Positions 1-7,888 of a stretch of 20,001 nt of DNA are shown here, piece after piece. This stretch comes from Sphingopyxis sp. GTDB lineage: Bacteria; Pseudomonadota; Alphaproteobacteria; Sphingomonadales; Sphingomonadaceae. The position numbers and the translations under genes are program-made. Position 1 is the stretch's first letter; every line of letters begins with the position of its first letter. Below the pieces are notes generated by a model. It saw only the letters and a program-made list of their open reading frames with translations. It was not told where the DNA came from and did not search any database. The DNA is taken from positions 1 through 20,001 of the forward strand of contig JAHCKJ010000012.1 in the NCBI GenBank assembly GCA_026125835.1. Reading direction: 5' to 3'.

Positions 1-480
1 GATCTCGACGATCTGGCCGAAAATGCTTGCCGCGCGGGGGCCGTCGCCTTCGGCCAGCACGCTTTCACCCATTTCGAGCAGCGGCGCGATCTCGACCGCG
101 CGCGCCGTCGCTTCGCTTTCGACCGGCAGCTGCGCGAGCAACTGGTCGAGCATCGACTTGAGCTGGCTTTCGGTGCGCGCGTTGGTCAGGTTGGCGACGG
201 GCTGGCCCTGGAAAATCGCATAGACGGTCGGGATCGACTGCACCTGGAATTGCCCGGCGATGAAGCGATTCGCGTCGACATCGACCTTCGCCAGCACGAC
301 GCCCTTGTCGGCATAATCGGCGGCGACCTTTTCCAGAATCGGGGTCAGCTGCTTGCACGGCCCGCACCATTCGGCCCAGAAATCCAGGATCACGAGCCTG
401 GTCATCGACGGTTCGACGACGTCGCGGCGGAACGCTTCGACGGCTTCCTTCTCGGTGGGGTTCAGACCCAAAGTGGCCAC
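1..480 (-). CDS. Thioredoxin-fold TPR co-chaperone (YbbN/CnoX-like), 3' part cut by window edge
   Basis: The 160 visible codons begin with a GTG start at 480. An in-frame TGA sits two codons upstream (486-484), so no longer start exists, and a CAGGAG Shine-Dalgarno lies about 8 nt ahead. The overlapping ATG at 487 opens another frame and is not used. The protein carries the thioredoxin active site WCGPC at residues 38-42, the FWAEW context and the cis-proline loop QSIPT (Pro84). After about residue 110 it continues into an Ala/Glu-rich helical stretch. This fits the thioredoxin-plus-TPR family (YbbN/CnoX), cytoplasmic proteins that hold or redox-protect clients for chaperones. The TPR part lies outside the window, so the family call rests on the N-terminal fold and the start of the helical tail. 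It is probably a core chromosomal gene flanking the metal island. Confidence 0.88.
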   Translation of the reverse strand, partial: MATLGLNPTEKEAVEAFRRDVVEPSMTRLVILDFWAEWCGPCKQLTPILEKVAADYADKGVVLAKVDVDANRFIAGQFQVQSIPTVYAIFQGQPVANLTNARTESQLKSMLDQLLAQLPVESEATARAVEIAPLLEMGESVLAEGDGPRAASIFGQIVEI

Positions 481-512
481 GCGTCATGCTCCTGTTCAAA
501 ATGGCGGACCAT

Positions 513-541
513 CTATGTGGGAATTGCGGCCAATATGCCAA
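513..541 (-). promoter_or_regulatory. Possible sigma-70 promoter of the thioredoxin gene
   Basis: On the minus strand TTGGCA (541-536) and ACATAG (518-513) are separated by exactly 17 bp. The GTG start of the thioredoxin gene is about 33 nt further on. The -10 match is weak, so this is a plausible but unproven promoter. Confidence 0.3.
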
Positions 542-651
542 CCCTTCGCCCGCGATAAGATGCGAAAAGCATGAAGGGGGGTTGCCGACTCAAAAACCCG
601 ATGCTAAGCGCCCGCCTCACCCGCTGGAACCGACCGGTTTCAGCCGCCAGA

Positions 652-726
652 GCGGGCGTAGCTCAGGGGTAGAGCACAACCTTGCCAAGGTTGGGGTCGA
701 GGGTTCGAATCCCTTCGCCCGCTCCA
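652..726 (+). tRNA. tRNA-Gly (anticodon GCC)
   Basis: A complete cloverleaf can be drawn. The acceptor arm is GCGGGCG (652-658) paired with CGCCCGC (716-722). The D-arm GCTCAGGGGTAGAGC follows. The anticodon stem CAACC/GGTTG encloses the loop TTGCCAA with anticodon GCC at 684-686. The T-arm is GAGGGTTCGAATCCCTTC. The discriminator base is U, and CCA is encoded at 724-726. The gene reads glycine GGC/GGU codons. Its 3' end points toward the long gene-poor stretch and the metal-resistance genes, the usual orientation when a tRNA serves as an integration site. A weak -35/-10 pair (TTGCCG 582-587, TAAGCG 605-610, 17-bp spacing) could drive it. Confidence 0.97.
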
Positions 727-749
727 ATTTTCCGGCTAATTTCAGCCAC

Positions 750-824
750 TTACGCTAAAGGGCGGCGTAATATGCCGCGTTACGTCGAGGCGCATTTCGT
801 CTCGCGTAATAAGGGCGTAATATG
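750..824. repeat. Cluster of GCGTAA/TTACGC repeats behind the tRNA
   Basis: TTACGC occurs at 750-755. GCGTAA occurs at 765-770, 804-809 and 815-820, and a related GTTACG at 779-784. Two copies extend to the 11-bp direct repeat GGCGTAATATG (764-774 and 814-824), start-to-start 50 bp. Four copies of one hexamer, counting both orientations, in about 70 bp is far above chance. The spacing resembles recombinase or regulator binding sites, but the protein that would bind is unknown. Confidence 0.55.
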
Positions 825-1173
825 ATGACGGCGAGCCGACGGGTGTCTCTAGGAAAGGATTGGCGCTTAGCGTGCCGCAACTACCGGATCGGGGCGCAAG
901 CGCGCAGCAGGATGCGTCGGTCCCTCCGATCGGCTGAAATGCGTTAAAATTGCTGGAGTGGAACGCCAACGGCGTGACCCCTTCGGAAATGGCTGCCCGG
1001 CCAAGGCGGAAGAGGACGTTGTCATATTCTCCGGCAGCGATTCCCACTCATTCCAACCAAGCGGTTGCGGAGCAGATCGATGTTCAAACCGGTATAGGTA
1101 CGCCGAACCGGGCCAAAATGTCTAACGCGCGGGGAAATCGGACAGGTCTAGCGCGCGTCTGCGATAATCGACT

Positions 1174-1202
1174 CGCTTCCACCGACGATGTCGGCGGAAG
1201 CG
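1174..1202 (-). terminator. Strong hairpin downstream of the czc operon, possible 3' end
   Basis: Arms CGCTTCC (1174-1180) and GGAAGCG (1196-1202), extended by CCGA/TCGG, enclose a 5-nt loop. In the minus-strand RNA the middle position is a G-U pair, giving an uninterrupted 12-bp stem. In the plus-strand RNA it is an A-C mismatch. The structure therefore favours the transcript running out of czcA. No U-tract follows, so it would be a 3' stabilising hairpin or an atypical terminator. Confidence 0.35.
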
Positions 1203-1268
1203 TGAAGATGCCCGCAGTGTACGACACTGCTCGTCCCGGCTCGTTGGGCGCTTCCGGTGACGAGCACC

Positions 1269-1463
1269 TCATCCGTTCCGGGCTGGACCTGGATCCAGAT
1301 TTTTAGAATTCTGATCCCTTACGATGTGAATCACCAGGCAATGTGGCAACATGTTCACGAAGTCGTCGAGGATCGGCGCCCGGGCGCCAGCGGGCAGCAT
1401 GGTTGCCCGCCGGTCCAAAAGAACCGCAGCCTTGCGCGCCGCGCGTCTTGTCGTGCTGATCAT
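1269..1463 (-). CDS. Doubtful 64-residue ORF overlapping the end of czcA
   Basis: An ATG at 1463-1461 overlaps the czcA stop by one base (TGATG), an arrangement that can allow translational coupling. The frame stays open for 64 codons to a TGA at 1269. The product starts MISTTRRAARKAAVLL, is basic at its N-terminus, and has a central hydrophobic patch (LPHCLVIHIV). I recognise no family. There is no good Shine-Dalgarno, only a C-rich stretch. It may be a real coupled small gene at the operon's end or a chance frame in the junction region; I lean slightly to chance. Confidence 0.25.
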   Translation of the reverse strand: MISTTRRAARKAAVLLDRRATMLPAGARAPILDDFVNMLPHCLVIHIVRDQNSKNLDPGPARNG

Positions 1464-4400
1464 CAGGGGGTGCTCGCAGGTAGGCTGTCGTCGTACTGCA
1501 AATGATCTTCCCGCAGGTCCGCTTCCCGGCTGCCATAGCGGGCATAGAGGGTCGGAAGTACGAAGAGCGTCAGCAGGGTCGCCGAGATCAGCCCGCCGAT
1601 CACCACAGTTGCGAGCGGCTTCTGGACTTCCGCGCCCGCACCGGTCGCAAGTGCCATCGGCACGAAGCCGAGGCTGGCGACGAGTGCGGTCATCACCACA
1701 GGGCGAAGGCGCATGAGCGCGCCTTGCCTTGCGGCTTCGGCCCGCGCCATGCCCGAGCGCATCAGCTCCTGGATCGAGGACACCATCACGAGCCCGTTGA
1801 GCACGGCGATGCCCGACAGCGCGATGAACCCGACCGCCGCCGATATGGAGAAATCCATGCCCCGGAGGAACAGCGCGAGCACGCCGCCGATCAGTGCCAG
1901 CGGCACGCCCGTGAATACGATCGCCGCATCGCGCGACGATCGAAGCGCGCCATAGAGCAGCAACAGAATTAGCACGAAACAGGCCGGGACGACGAGCTGG
2001 AGCCGATCGCGTGCGGAGGCGAGGTTCTCGAACTGGCCGCCCCATTCGAGATAGCTGCCGGCGGGCAAGCGAACATCGTTCGCGATGCCGGCCTTTGCAT
2101 CGGCCACGACGTCGGAGATGGCACGCCCGCGGACATTGGCCTGTACGACGACGCGCCTCTTCCCGTTTTCGCGGCTGATCTGGTTCGGTCCCTCGACGAT
2201 ACGGATATCGGCGACGCTCGCCAGCGGCACGAAGGCGCCGCCCGCCACCGGGACCTGTACCTGTTCGAGCACCGACAGGTCAGCGCGCTGCGCGTCGGAC
2301 AGCCGGATGACGATCGGGAAGCGCCGGTCGCCTTCGAAGATCGTGCCGGCCTCGCGGCCGCCGATCGTTGCGGTGACGACATCCTGCACGTCACGCGCGC
2401 TGACGCCGAGCCGCGCCATCGCGTCGCGGTTCGCCCGAATGTCGAGCATCGAGAGACCTTCGGTCTCTTCGACGCGCACGTCGCTCGCGCCTTCGGTCTT
2501 CCGCAAGATTGCGGCGACTTGCTGCGCGGTCGCGTTCATCGCGTCGAAGTCGTCGCCATAGACCTTGATCGCAATGTCACCGCGCACGCCCGCAATCAGC
2601 TCGTTGAAGCGCATCTGGATCGGCTGAGTGATCTCATAGGCATTGCCCGGGATCTTGTTCAGTTCCTTCTCCAGCCGCTCGACGAGTTCGGCCTTGGGGA
2701 GGCTTGGGTCCGGCCATTCTTTCCGAGGCTTGAGGATCACGAAATTGTCGGTCGCGTTGGGCGGCATCGGATCGGACGCAAGGTCCGCCGTGCCGGTCTT
2801 CGAGAAGACAATCGCGACTTCGGGCTGCCTTGCGAGCATTTTCTCGATTGGCACTTGCATGGCCTGGCTCTGTTCGACGGACGTCGAGGGCACGCGAAAC
2901 GCCTGGATCAGGAGATCGCCCTCGTCGAGCTGCGGCAGGAACACCTGGCCGAGCGAGAAGAAGGCGAGGATCGCAACAAGGAACCCCCCGATGCCCGCGC
3001 CGAGCGTGACCTTGGGCTTGCTCATAGCGCGGTCGAGACCGGGCTCGTAGCGTTGCTTCAGCCAGCTCATGATGCGGCCCTCTTTCTCCTCGACCCGCTT
3101 CGACAGCCAGATGGCGATCGCGGCGGGGACGAAGGTGAGCGAGAGGATGAAGGCGAAAGCGAGGGCGATGATCACGGTCAGCGCCATCGGGATGAAGGTC
3201 TTGCCCTCGACCCCGCTGAGCGTGAGCAGCGGCACATAGACGAGGATGATGATCGCCTGCCCATAGACTGACGGGCGCACCATCTCGCGCGCCGCCGATG
3301 CGACGGTTGCGAGACGCTCTTGGACGGTCAGGATGCGGCCGTGGCGATGCTGGAGGTCGGCCATGCGCCGCAGCGCATTCTCGACGATGATGACGGCGCC
3401 ATCGACGATGAGGCCGAAGTCGAGTGCGCCGAGGCTCATCAGGTTCGCCGAGACGCCGGCGCGCAGCATGCCGAAGCTGGTGAGCAGCATTGTGATCGGG
3501 ATGACGAGCGCCGCGATCAGCGCCGCGCGGAAATTGCCGAGCAGCAGGAAAAGCACGACAATGACGAGCAGCGCACCCTCGGTCAGGTTCTTGCCGACCG
3601 TCCAGATCGTCGAATTGACGAGCTTGGTACGATCGAGCGCCGGCTCGATAACGACATCGGGCGGCAGCGAGGCGTTTACCTCCTTCAGCCGGTCTGCGAC
3701 CGCGGTCGCGACCGTCCGGCTGTTCTCGCCGATGCGCATGACCGCGGTGCCGACGACGACTTCGGTGCCATTTTCAGAGGCTGAACCCATGCGAACCGCC
3801 TGGCCGGTGCGGACCGTCGCCACCTGGTCGAGCGTGATCGGAACGCCCGCGCGCGTTGCGACGACGGTGCGCGCCAGCTCGGCGGTGTCGCGGACCAGCG
3901 CGTCCGAACGAACGGCGAGCCCTTCGCCATTGCGCTCGACGACGCCGCCGCCGACCGCGCTATTGTTCCGTTCGAGGGCTTCGGCGAGCTCGGTGAGGCT
4001 GAGGTCGAGCGCGGCGAGGCGCTGCACGTCGGGAACGACCAGATACTGCTTCGAATAGCCGCCGATCGCATCGACGCCCGCGACGCCGGGAACCGTCCGG
4101 ACGAGCGGCGTGACGATCCAGTCCTGCGTCGTGCGAAGATAGGTCGACTTGTCGGCCTCGGTGACGAGCCGTTCGCCTTCGGGGGTCACATAGCTGCCGT
4201 CGGGTTGCAGGCCGGGCTCGCCGGCCTTGTGCGCATCGTCCTTGCGGTGCGCGAGGCGGACCGTCCACATATAGACGTCGCCGAGACCCGTCGCGATCGG
4301 CCCCATCTCGGGGCGAACCCCGTCGGGCATATTCTCGGTTGCCTCGTTGAGGCGTTCGCCCACCTGCTGGCGCGCGAAATAAATGTCGGTCGAATCGTCG

Positions 4401-4690
4401 AAGACCGCGGTGACCTGCGCGAAGCCGTTGCGGCTCAGCGACCTTGTGTGATCGAGGCCGGGGATCCCCGCGAGCGCGGTCTCGATCGGGAAGGCGACCT
4501 GCTTCTCGACGAGTTCGGGCGACAGCGCGGGGGCGCGGACGTTGATCTGGATCTGGTTGTTGGTGATGTCGGGAACCGCGTCGATCGGCAGGCGCGACAA
4601 TGCTGTCGCTCCGATTATGGCGGCGATGGCGGTGAGCAGGACGACAAGCCAGCGCTTCTCGACCGCCCAGGTAACGATACGAGCGATCAT
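1463..4690 (-). CDS. czcA: CzcA-type RND heavy-metal exporter (Co/Zn/Cd class)
   Basis: This 1075-residue inner-membrane proton/metal antiporter is the pump of a tripartite CzcCBA exporter. It has the usual RND layout: a first membrane helix at about residues 10-30, a periplasmic porter domain, helices 2-6, a second periplasmic domain and helices 7-12. The TMH4 signature DFGLIVDGAVIIVEN gives Asp424, Asp430 and Glu437. Their spacing equals the Asp402/Asp408/Glu415 proton-relay triad known from Cupriavidus CzcA. This marks the divalent HME1 class rather than the Cu/Ag class. The stretch LQPDGSYVTPEGERL near residue 165 is also typical of CzcA proteins. The ATG lies 3 nt after the czcB stop with GAGGA inside the czcB end, so the two are tightly coupled. 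The length is normal for the family. The exact metal range (Zn, Cd, Co, perhaps Ni) cannot be told from sequence. Confidence 0.95.
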   Translation of the reverse strand: MIARIVTWAVEKRWLVVLLTAIAAIIGATALSRLPIDAVPDITNNQIQINVRAPALSPELVEKQVAFPIETALAGIPGLDHTRSLSRNGFAQVTAVFDDSTDIYFARQQVGERLNEATENMPDGVRPEMGPIATGLGDVYMWTVRLAHRKDDAHKAGEPGLQPDGSYVTPEGERLVTEADKSTYLRTTQDWIVTPLVRTVPGVAGVDAIGGYSKQYLVVPDVQRLAALDLSLTELAEALERNNSAVGGGVVERNGEGLAVRSDALVRDTAELARTVVATRAGVPITLDQVATVRTGQAVRMGSASENGTEVVVGTAVMRIGENSRTVATAVADRLKEVNASLPPDVVIEPALDRTKLVNSTIWTVGKNLTEGALLVIVVLFLLLGNFRAALIAALVIPITMLLTSFGMLRAGVSANLMSLGALDFGLIVDGAVIIVENALRRMADLQHRHGRILTVQERLATVASAAREMVRPSVYGQAIIILVYVPLLTLSGVEGKTFIPMALTVIIALAFAFILSLTFVPAAIAIWLSKRVEEKEGRIMSWLKQRYEPGLDRAMSKPKVTLGAGIGGFLVAILAFFSLGQVFLPQLDEGDLLIQAFRVPSTSVEQSQAMQVPIEKMLARQPEVAIVFSKTGTADLASDPMPPNATDNFVILKPRKEWPDPSLPKAELVERLEKELNKIPGNAYEITQPIQMRFNELIAGVRGDIAIKVYGDDFDAMNATAQQVAAILRKTEGASDVRVEETEGLSMLDIRANRDAMARLGVSARDVQDVVTATIGGREAGTIFEGDRRFPIVIRLSDAQRADLSVLEQVQVPVAGGAFVPLASVADIRIVEGPNQISRENGKRRVVVQANVRGRAISDVVADAKAGIANDVRLPAGSYLEWGGQFENLASARDRLQLVVPACFVLILLLLYGALRSSRDAAIVFTGVPLALIGGVLALFLRGMDFSISAAVGFIALSGIAVLNGLVMVSSIQELMRSGMARAEAARQGALMRLRPVVMTALVASLGFVPMALATGAGAEVQKPLATVVIGGLISATLLTLFVLPTLYARYGSREADLREDHLQYDDSLPASTP

Positions 4691-4693
4691 GGC

Positions 4694-5842
4694 TTAGTCC
4701 TCATCGCCTGCTTCGCCCTTGCCGATCTCGGCCTTGAGCGAAAAGCTGTTGGTGATGGCGATCTGCTCGGTGCCCTTGAGCCCGGAGCGGACGATGACAT
4801 TGGCTCCCGCGCGGTCGCCGAGCACCACGGGGACAGCCTCGAACCCGTCCTTGGTACGCACGAACACGACGCTCTTGCCCTCGACGGTCTGGATCGCGGT
4901 CGCGGGAACGCTGATCGAGCCGTCGCCGCCGCTCGCAGCCAGCGCGACCGAGGCGGTCACGGCTTCGCCAACGCGCCATTGGCCGGCGCGATTGTCGAGG
5001 ATCGCGATTGCGGGCACGAGCTTCGTGGCCGGATCGAGCGCGGGCGAGACGAAGCTGATCTTGCCGGTCGCCTGGCGTCCGGGTGCGCTTACCGAGACGG
5101 TGGCGCCGGGCCGGATACGACCGGCGTCGGCGGGCTGGAGGTTCAGCGAGAGCGAAACGCTCGAGAGGTTGGCGATGCGATAGAGTTCTGCATCGGCGGG
5201 GACCGTCTGACCGAGCACCACGCTGCGCGCGATTACCTGGCCCGAAATCGGCGCGGTAATGGCAATCCGGTTGAGCTGGCCGCCGCCGCCGCCTGCGGCG
5301 GATACCTGCTGCTGTGCGAGTTGATAGGCGATCCTGGCTTCGGTCGCGGCGGTGCGTGCCGCAATCACATCCTGCTCGGGCGACACGCGCTGTGCGAACA
5401 GCCGTTCCTCGCGCGCGAGATTGGAGTTGGCGAGTGCGAGCCGAGCGCGCGTCGCCTGCACCTCGCCCTGGAGCTGCGCGGCCTCGCGGCTTTCGATGAT
5501 CGCGAGCGTCTGTCCGCGCCCGACGCTCTGCCCGAGATTGCGATTGAGCGCGACGACGCGCCCGCCGATCGCCGCCGACACGGCCTGCGTTCCTTGCGGA
5601 TCGCCTTCGATCGTCGCGGGCAGTTGCAGCGCACCGGCGTTGCCGACGGTCGGACGGCCGAGCGCAATCCCGGCGATCTTGATCTGCTCGTTGGTGAGGG
5701 TGATCTTGCCCTCGTCGGCATGGCCTGCCTCTTCTTCGCCATGCTCGTCGGCGGGCTTGGCACTCTCGCCGCCACCGCAGGCGGCGAGGAACAGCGGCAG
5801 CGTCGTGGCGAGCAGCAGCTTTCGGTTTATAGTGATGGTCAT
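4694..5842 (-). CDS. czcB: CzcB-type membrane fusion (periplasmic adaptor) lipoprotein
   Basis: The 382-residue adaptor links the CzcA pump to the CzcC outer-membrane channel. The N-terminus MTITINRKLLL continues into a lipobox LAAC with Cys22, so it is a lipoprotein anchored to the inner membrane. An acidic, His-containing segment (DEHGEEEAGHADEG, about residues 32-45) follows and may bind metal. The body shows a barrel-sandwich half-motif (GGRVVALNRNLGQSVGRG), a coiled-coil hairpin rich in Ala/Arg/Glu/Gln, the second half-motif (ISGQVIARSVVLGQTV), and beta-barrel and membrane-proximal domains. The start at 5842 is chosen because AAGGA lies about 10 nt upstream and the lipoprotein signal follows directly. 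A longer frame from 5923 would overlap czcC and bury the signal. It begins 4 nt after the czcC stop and ends 3 nt before czcA. Confidence 0.93.
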   Translation of the reverse strand: MTITINRKLLLATTLPLFLAACGGGESAKPADEHGEEEAGHADEGKITLTNEQIKIAGIALGRPTVGNAGALQLPATIEGDPQGTQAVSAAIGGRVVALNRNLGQSVGRGQTLAIIESREAAQLQGEVQATRARLALANSNLAREERLFAQRVSPEQDVIAARTAATEARIAYQLAQQQVSAAGGGGGQLNRIAITAPISGQVIARSVVLGQTVPADAELYRIANLSSVSLSLNLQPADAGRIRPGATVSVSAPGRQATGKISFVSPALDPATKLVPAIAILDNRAGQWRVGEAVTASVALAASGGDGSISVPATAIQTVEGKSVVFVRTKDGFEAVPVVLGDRAGANVIVRSGLKGTEQIAITNSFSLKAEIGKGEAGDED

Positions 5843-5846
5843 GGGA

Positions 5847-7118
5847 TCAATTTCCTTCGAGCGGCGCGGGAGCCGTGAGGCGTTCCAACCGGGCCTTGGC
5901 GAGTTGATAGGAGGCGAGGGCATCGATCGACGCGGAGCGCATCTCGGTCAGCGTCCGTTCGGCATCGAGCAGTTCGAGCTGTCCGAATTTGCCCTCGCGG
6001 TAGCCGATGCGCGCGATCCGCGCGGCCTCCATCGCGGAGGACAGAGCGGGGCCGCTGGCCACGCGTGCCGCGGCCGCCGCGTTGGCGGCCTCGACTTCGG
6101 CGTCGCTGATCTGTTGCTCGACATCGAGCGCGGTGACGCGGCGCTCGGCATCGGCGCGCCGCCGTTCGGCATTCGCCTGGTCGACCGCGGCGCGGCCGTT
6201 GTTGAACAGCGGCAGCGGCACCGAGACGCTGAACACCGCCGCGACATCATTGGTCGCCTCCAGCCGGCGAATGCCCGGGCCGACGGTGAGATCGGGCACG
6301 CGCTGCGAACGTGCCAGCTCGACGCCGGCATCGGCGGTGGCGAGGTCGGCGTCGGCCGCCGCCAGCGCGAGCGTTCCCGCCGCCGAGGTCGGCCGCGGTG
6401 GCCCCATCGTCCCGGCGCCGGGTCCGCCGAGCACCGCGATATCGAGCGGGCCGGCGATCGGGCGGCCGATGCGGCGCGCGAGATTGCCGCGCGCGGCATC
6501 GGCGAGCCGGCGTGCTTTCTTGGCCTCGGCTTCCGCCGTCAGGCGCGCGACTTCGGCGCGTTCCTGTTCGAGCGGTGAGGCGCGCCCGGCCTGCACTCTT
6601 ATGGTAGCGGCGCGCGCCGTATCCCCGGCAATACGATATTGGTCCTCGGCAATCGCGACGCGCACTTCGGCGGCTGAGGCCTGGATATAAAGCTCGGTCA
6701 CCTGCAAGCGGATGTCGGCCTCTGCGATTGCCTGTGCGATTTGCGCACGGAGCGCCGCCGCATCGGCGACCGCGATCCGGGCTTGCCGCTTGCCGCCGAG
6801 TTCGAGCGGGATGGCGATGCTGGCCGTCACATCGGCGCCCTTGACGCCATTATAGGGGCCAGTGCCGACGAAATTCTCGACTTCGACCGAGAGAGCGGGG
6901 TTTGGCCTGAGACCCGCTACGCGCCGCGCGGCATTCGCGGCATCGACATTCGCCGCCGCCGCTTCCGCCGCGGGCGCGCTACCACCCGCGAGCGCGACCG
7001 CCTCGTCGAGCGTCAGGAGCGGGCCTGATATCTGCCGGCTTTCGGTGCCGGCCTCCTGTGCATGCGCGATTGCGACGCACGATGTGGCTGCCACGAGGGC
7101 AGCAACGTACCTGAACAT
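5847..7118 (-). CDS. czcC: CzcC-type outer-membrane efflux channel (TolC family)
   Basis: The 423-residue protein has a Sec signal (MFRYVAALVAATSCVAIAHA, cleavage near residue 20). After it comes the Ala/Arg/Glu-rich, heptad-patterned duplication of the outer membrane efflux protein family: long periplasmic helices, with beta segments such as LRPNPALSVEVENF and VFSVSVPLPLFNNGRAAVDQ. It would form the trimeric exit duct for CzcBA. A GAGGA Shine-Dalgarno lies about 9 nt before the ATG. It is the first of three tightly packed czcCBA genes and follows the small His/Cys-rich protein gene by 62 nt, a gap that contains a 6-bp stem (7149-7154/7161-7166). Family assignment is firm; the Czc name comes from its neighbours. 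Confidence 0.92.
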   Translation of the reverse strand: MFRYVAALVAATSCVAIAHAQEAGTESRQISGPLLTLDEAVALAGGSAPAAEAAAANVDAANAARRVAGLRPNPALSVEVENFVGTGPYNGVKGADVTASIAIPLELGGKRQARIAVADAAALRAQIAQAIAEADIRLQVTELYIQASAAEVRVAIAEDQYRIAGDTARAATIRVQAGRASPLEQERAEVARLTAEAEAKKARRLADAARGNLARRIGRPIAGPLDIAVLGGPGAGTMGPPRPTSAAGTLALAAADADLATADAGVELARSQRVPDLTVGPGIRRLEATNDVAAVFSVSVPLPLFNNGRAAVDQANAERRRADAERRVTALDVEQQISDAEVEAANAAAAARVASGPALSSAMEAARIARIGYREGKFGQLELLDAERTLTEMRSASIDALASYQLAKARLERLTAPAPLEGN

Positions 7119-7180
7119 AAAGATCCATCCTCGATTGATCGGAGAGATCGCCGCGGGAAAGCGGCGAGTGCGTCAAGGGG

Positions 7181-7501
7181 TCAGGCGAGAGGTGGATCGA
7201 GCAAGGGAGGCAGCACCCGCGACGGTCGTTGCACGACCGTCGCTGAAAATGGCGGTTCGCTGGCCGGAGCAAGCTGAGCCGTGCTGGCGACTTGGTGCTG
7301 GTCCGATGCAATGCAACAATGATCGTGACCGCTATGGGCGACCTTTTTCGCCGGCTCGCTTGGCCGTCGCTCATCGCTGTCCTGACCCAGCGAATAGGCG
7401 GCGCCTTGATCGGCAGTGTGGGCGGACGCGGGCTCGCAGAATTGCAACGTACAAAGCAGCACGCCCACAATCACCAGCAATCGCATCATTGCACCAGCCA
7501 T
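7181..7501 (-). CDS. Small secreted His/Cys-rich protein of the czc operon, unknown function
   Basis: The 106-residue product has a clear Sec signal (LLVIVGVLLCTLQF, cleavage after ASA about residue 27). A short polar mature region carries the cluster HSGHDHCC (residues 56-63) and another His at 69, and a Pro-rich tail ends LPPLLDPPLA. The His/Cys cluster suggests periplasmic binding of a divalent metal, but that is inference. The start at 7501 has AAGGGA about 5 nt upstream, and that site also contains the stop codon of the preceding DUF3703 frame, so the two genes were translationally linked. Its place just ahead of czcCBA suggests a periplasmic metal chaperone or sensor for the exporter. 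I do not recognise a named family. Confidence 0.75.
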   Translation of the reverse strand: MAGAMMRLLVIVGVLLCTLQFCEPASAHTADQGAAYSLGQDSDERRPSEPAKKVAHSGHDHCCIASDQHQVASTAQLAPASEPPFSATVVQRPSRVLPPLLDPPLA

Positions 7502-7509
7502 AAAGTCCC

Positions 7510-7888
7510 TTACCGGCTCTTAAGCCGATCGTCGCCGCATGACATCGCGGCGGCCAGATCGGATGGAATTGCCATGGGCAAGAACGCGCTGACCCGGGCC
7601 CGCCCCCTATTTCCCGCAGGCAGTCGGCCCGTAAGCGAACCCATGGGGACCAGGGCGAGCATCGAAAAGCTGACCCGCCACCTCGCGCCAATCTCGGAGC
7701 ACCAAGGCGAAGAGAGCCCTCCACCATTCCGTGACCAGATGGGGCGCAAAGTAGGGCTGGGCGATGATATGCGCGCGCTCCAGCGCACGCCACCCGGACG
7801 GCTGGTCCATCGCCTGCTTGGCGAAACGAAACCGATCCGTTTCAAAGGCAAGCAGAATCTCGGGCCGTTGACGTCTTGCCGAAGTCAT
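7510..7888 (-). pseudogene. DUF3703 gene interrupted by a +1 frameshift
   Basis: Two overlapping frames together make one DUF3703-like protein. The first frame, from ATG 7888 (AAGGGA Shine-Dalgarno), reads MTSARRQRPEILLAFETDRF and on through GWRALERAHIIAQPYF, PHLVTEWW and DWREVAGQL, typical of the family's N-terminal two thirds. It then runs into unrelated sequence and stops at 7607. The second frame continues the family pattern with MLALVPMGSLTGRLPAGN, RARVSAFLPMAIPSDL and a stop at 7510. Removing one base from the T4 run (AAAA at 7665-7668 on the plus strand) joins them as GQL-SMLALVPMG. It is therefore a recent frameshift, a sequencing error, or less likely a slippage site. DUF3703 proteins are small and of unknown function; the family resemblance is from memory of its conserved pattern. 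It lies 77 nt behind the permease gene and 8 nt before the small secreted protein gene. Confidence 0.8.

Larger units (their letters stand above)
727..1268. other. Gene-poor stretch between tRNA-Gly and the czc operon
   Basis: About 540 bp, lower in GC than the flanks, contain no convincing gene. A 101-codon minus frame (742-1047) and a 118-codon plus frame (950-1306) are open. They lack a clear ribosome binding site, recognisable motifs or plausible composition, and I could not see a recombinase remnant in them. The stretch does contain a cluster of GCGTAA/TTACGC hexamers (750-824) and a hairpin (1174-1202), annotated separately. It is most simply read as the decayed or non-coding junction between the core chromosome and the accessory block. 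Confidence 0.5.

Noticed and set aside
703..726. Second copy of the tRNA-Gly 3' end as an attachment site
   Set aside because: By eye, no further copy of the TTCGAATCCC segment was found in the window. An att repeat, if any, must lie outside.
742..1306. Open frames of 101 (minus) and 118 (plus) codons in the gap behind the tRNA
   Set aside because: They show no ribosome binding site, no signal or domain pattern, and no resemblance I could recognise to a recombinase.
1375..1388. 14-bp perfect palindrome GGCGCCCGGGCGCC
   Set aside because: It has no loop or U-tract and lies in GC-rich sequence where such palindromes arise by chance. Not called a terminator.
4205..5878. 557-codon open frame on the plus strand
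   Set aside because: It is the antisense shadow of czcA/czcB in GC-rich DNA. The protein is Asp/Arg/Gly-rich without motifs, while the minus strand encodes clear CzcB and CzcA families.
5843..5923. Longer czcB start
   Set aside because: It would overlap czcC and place 27 residues ahead of a complete lipoprotein signal with its own ribosome binding site.
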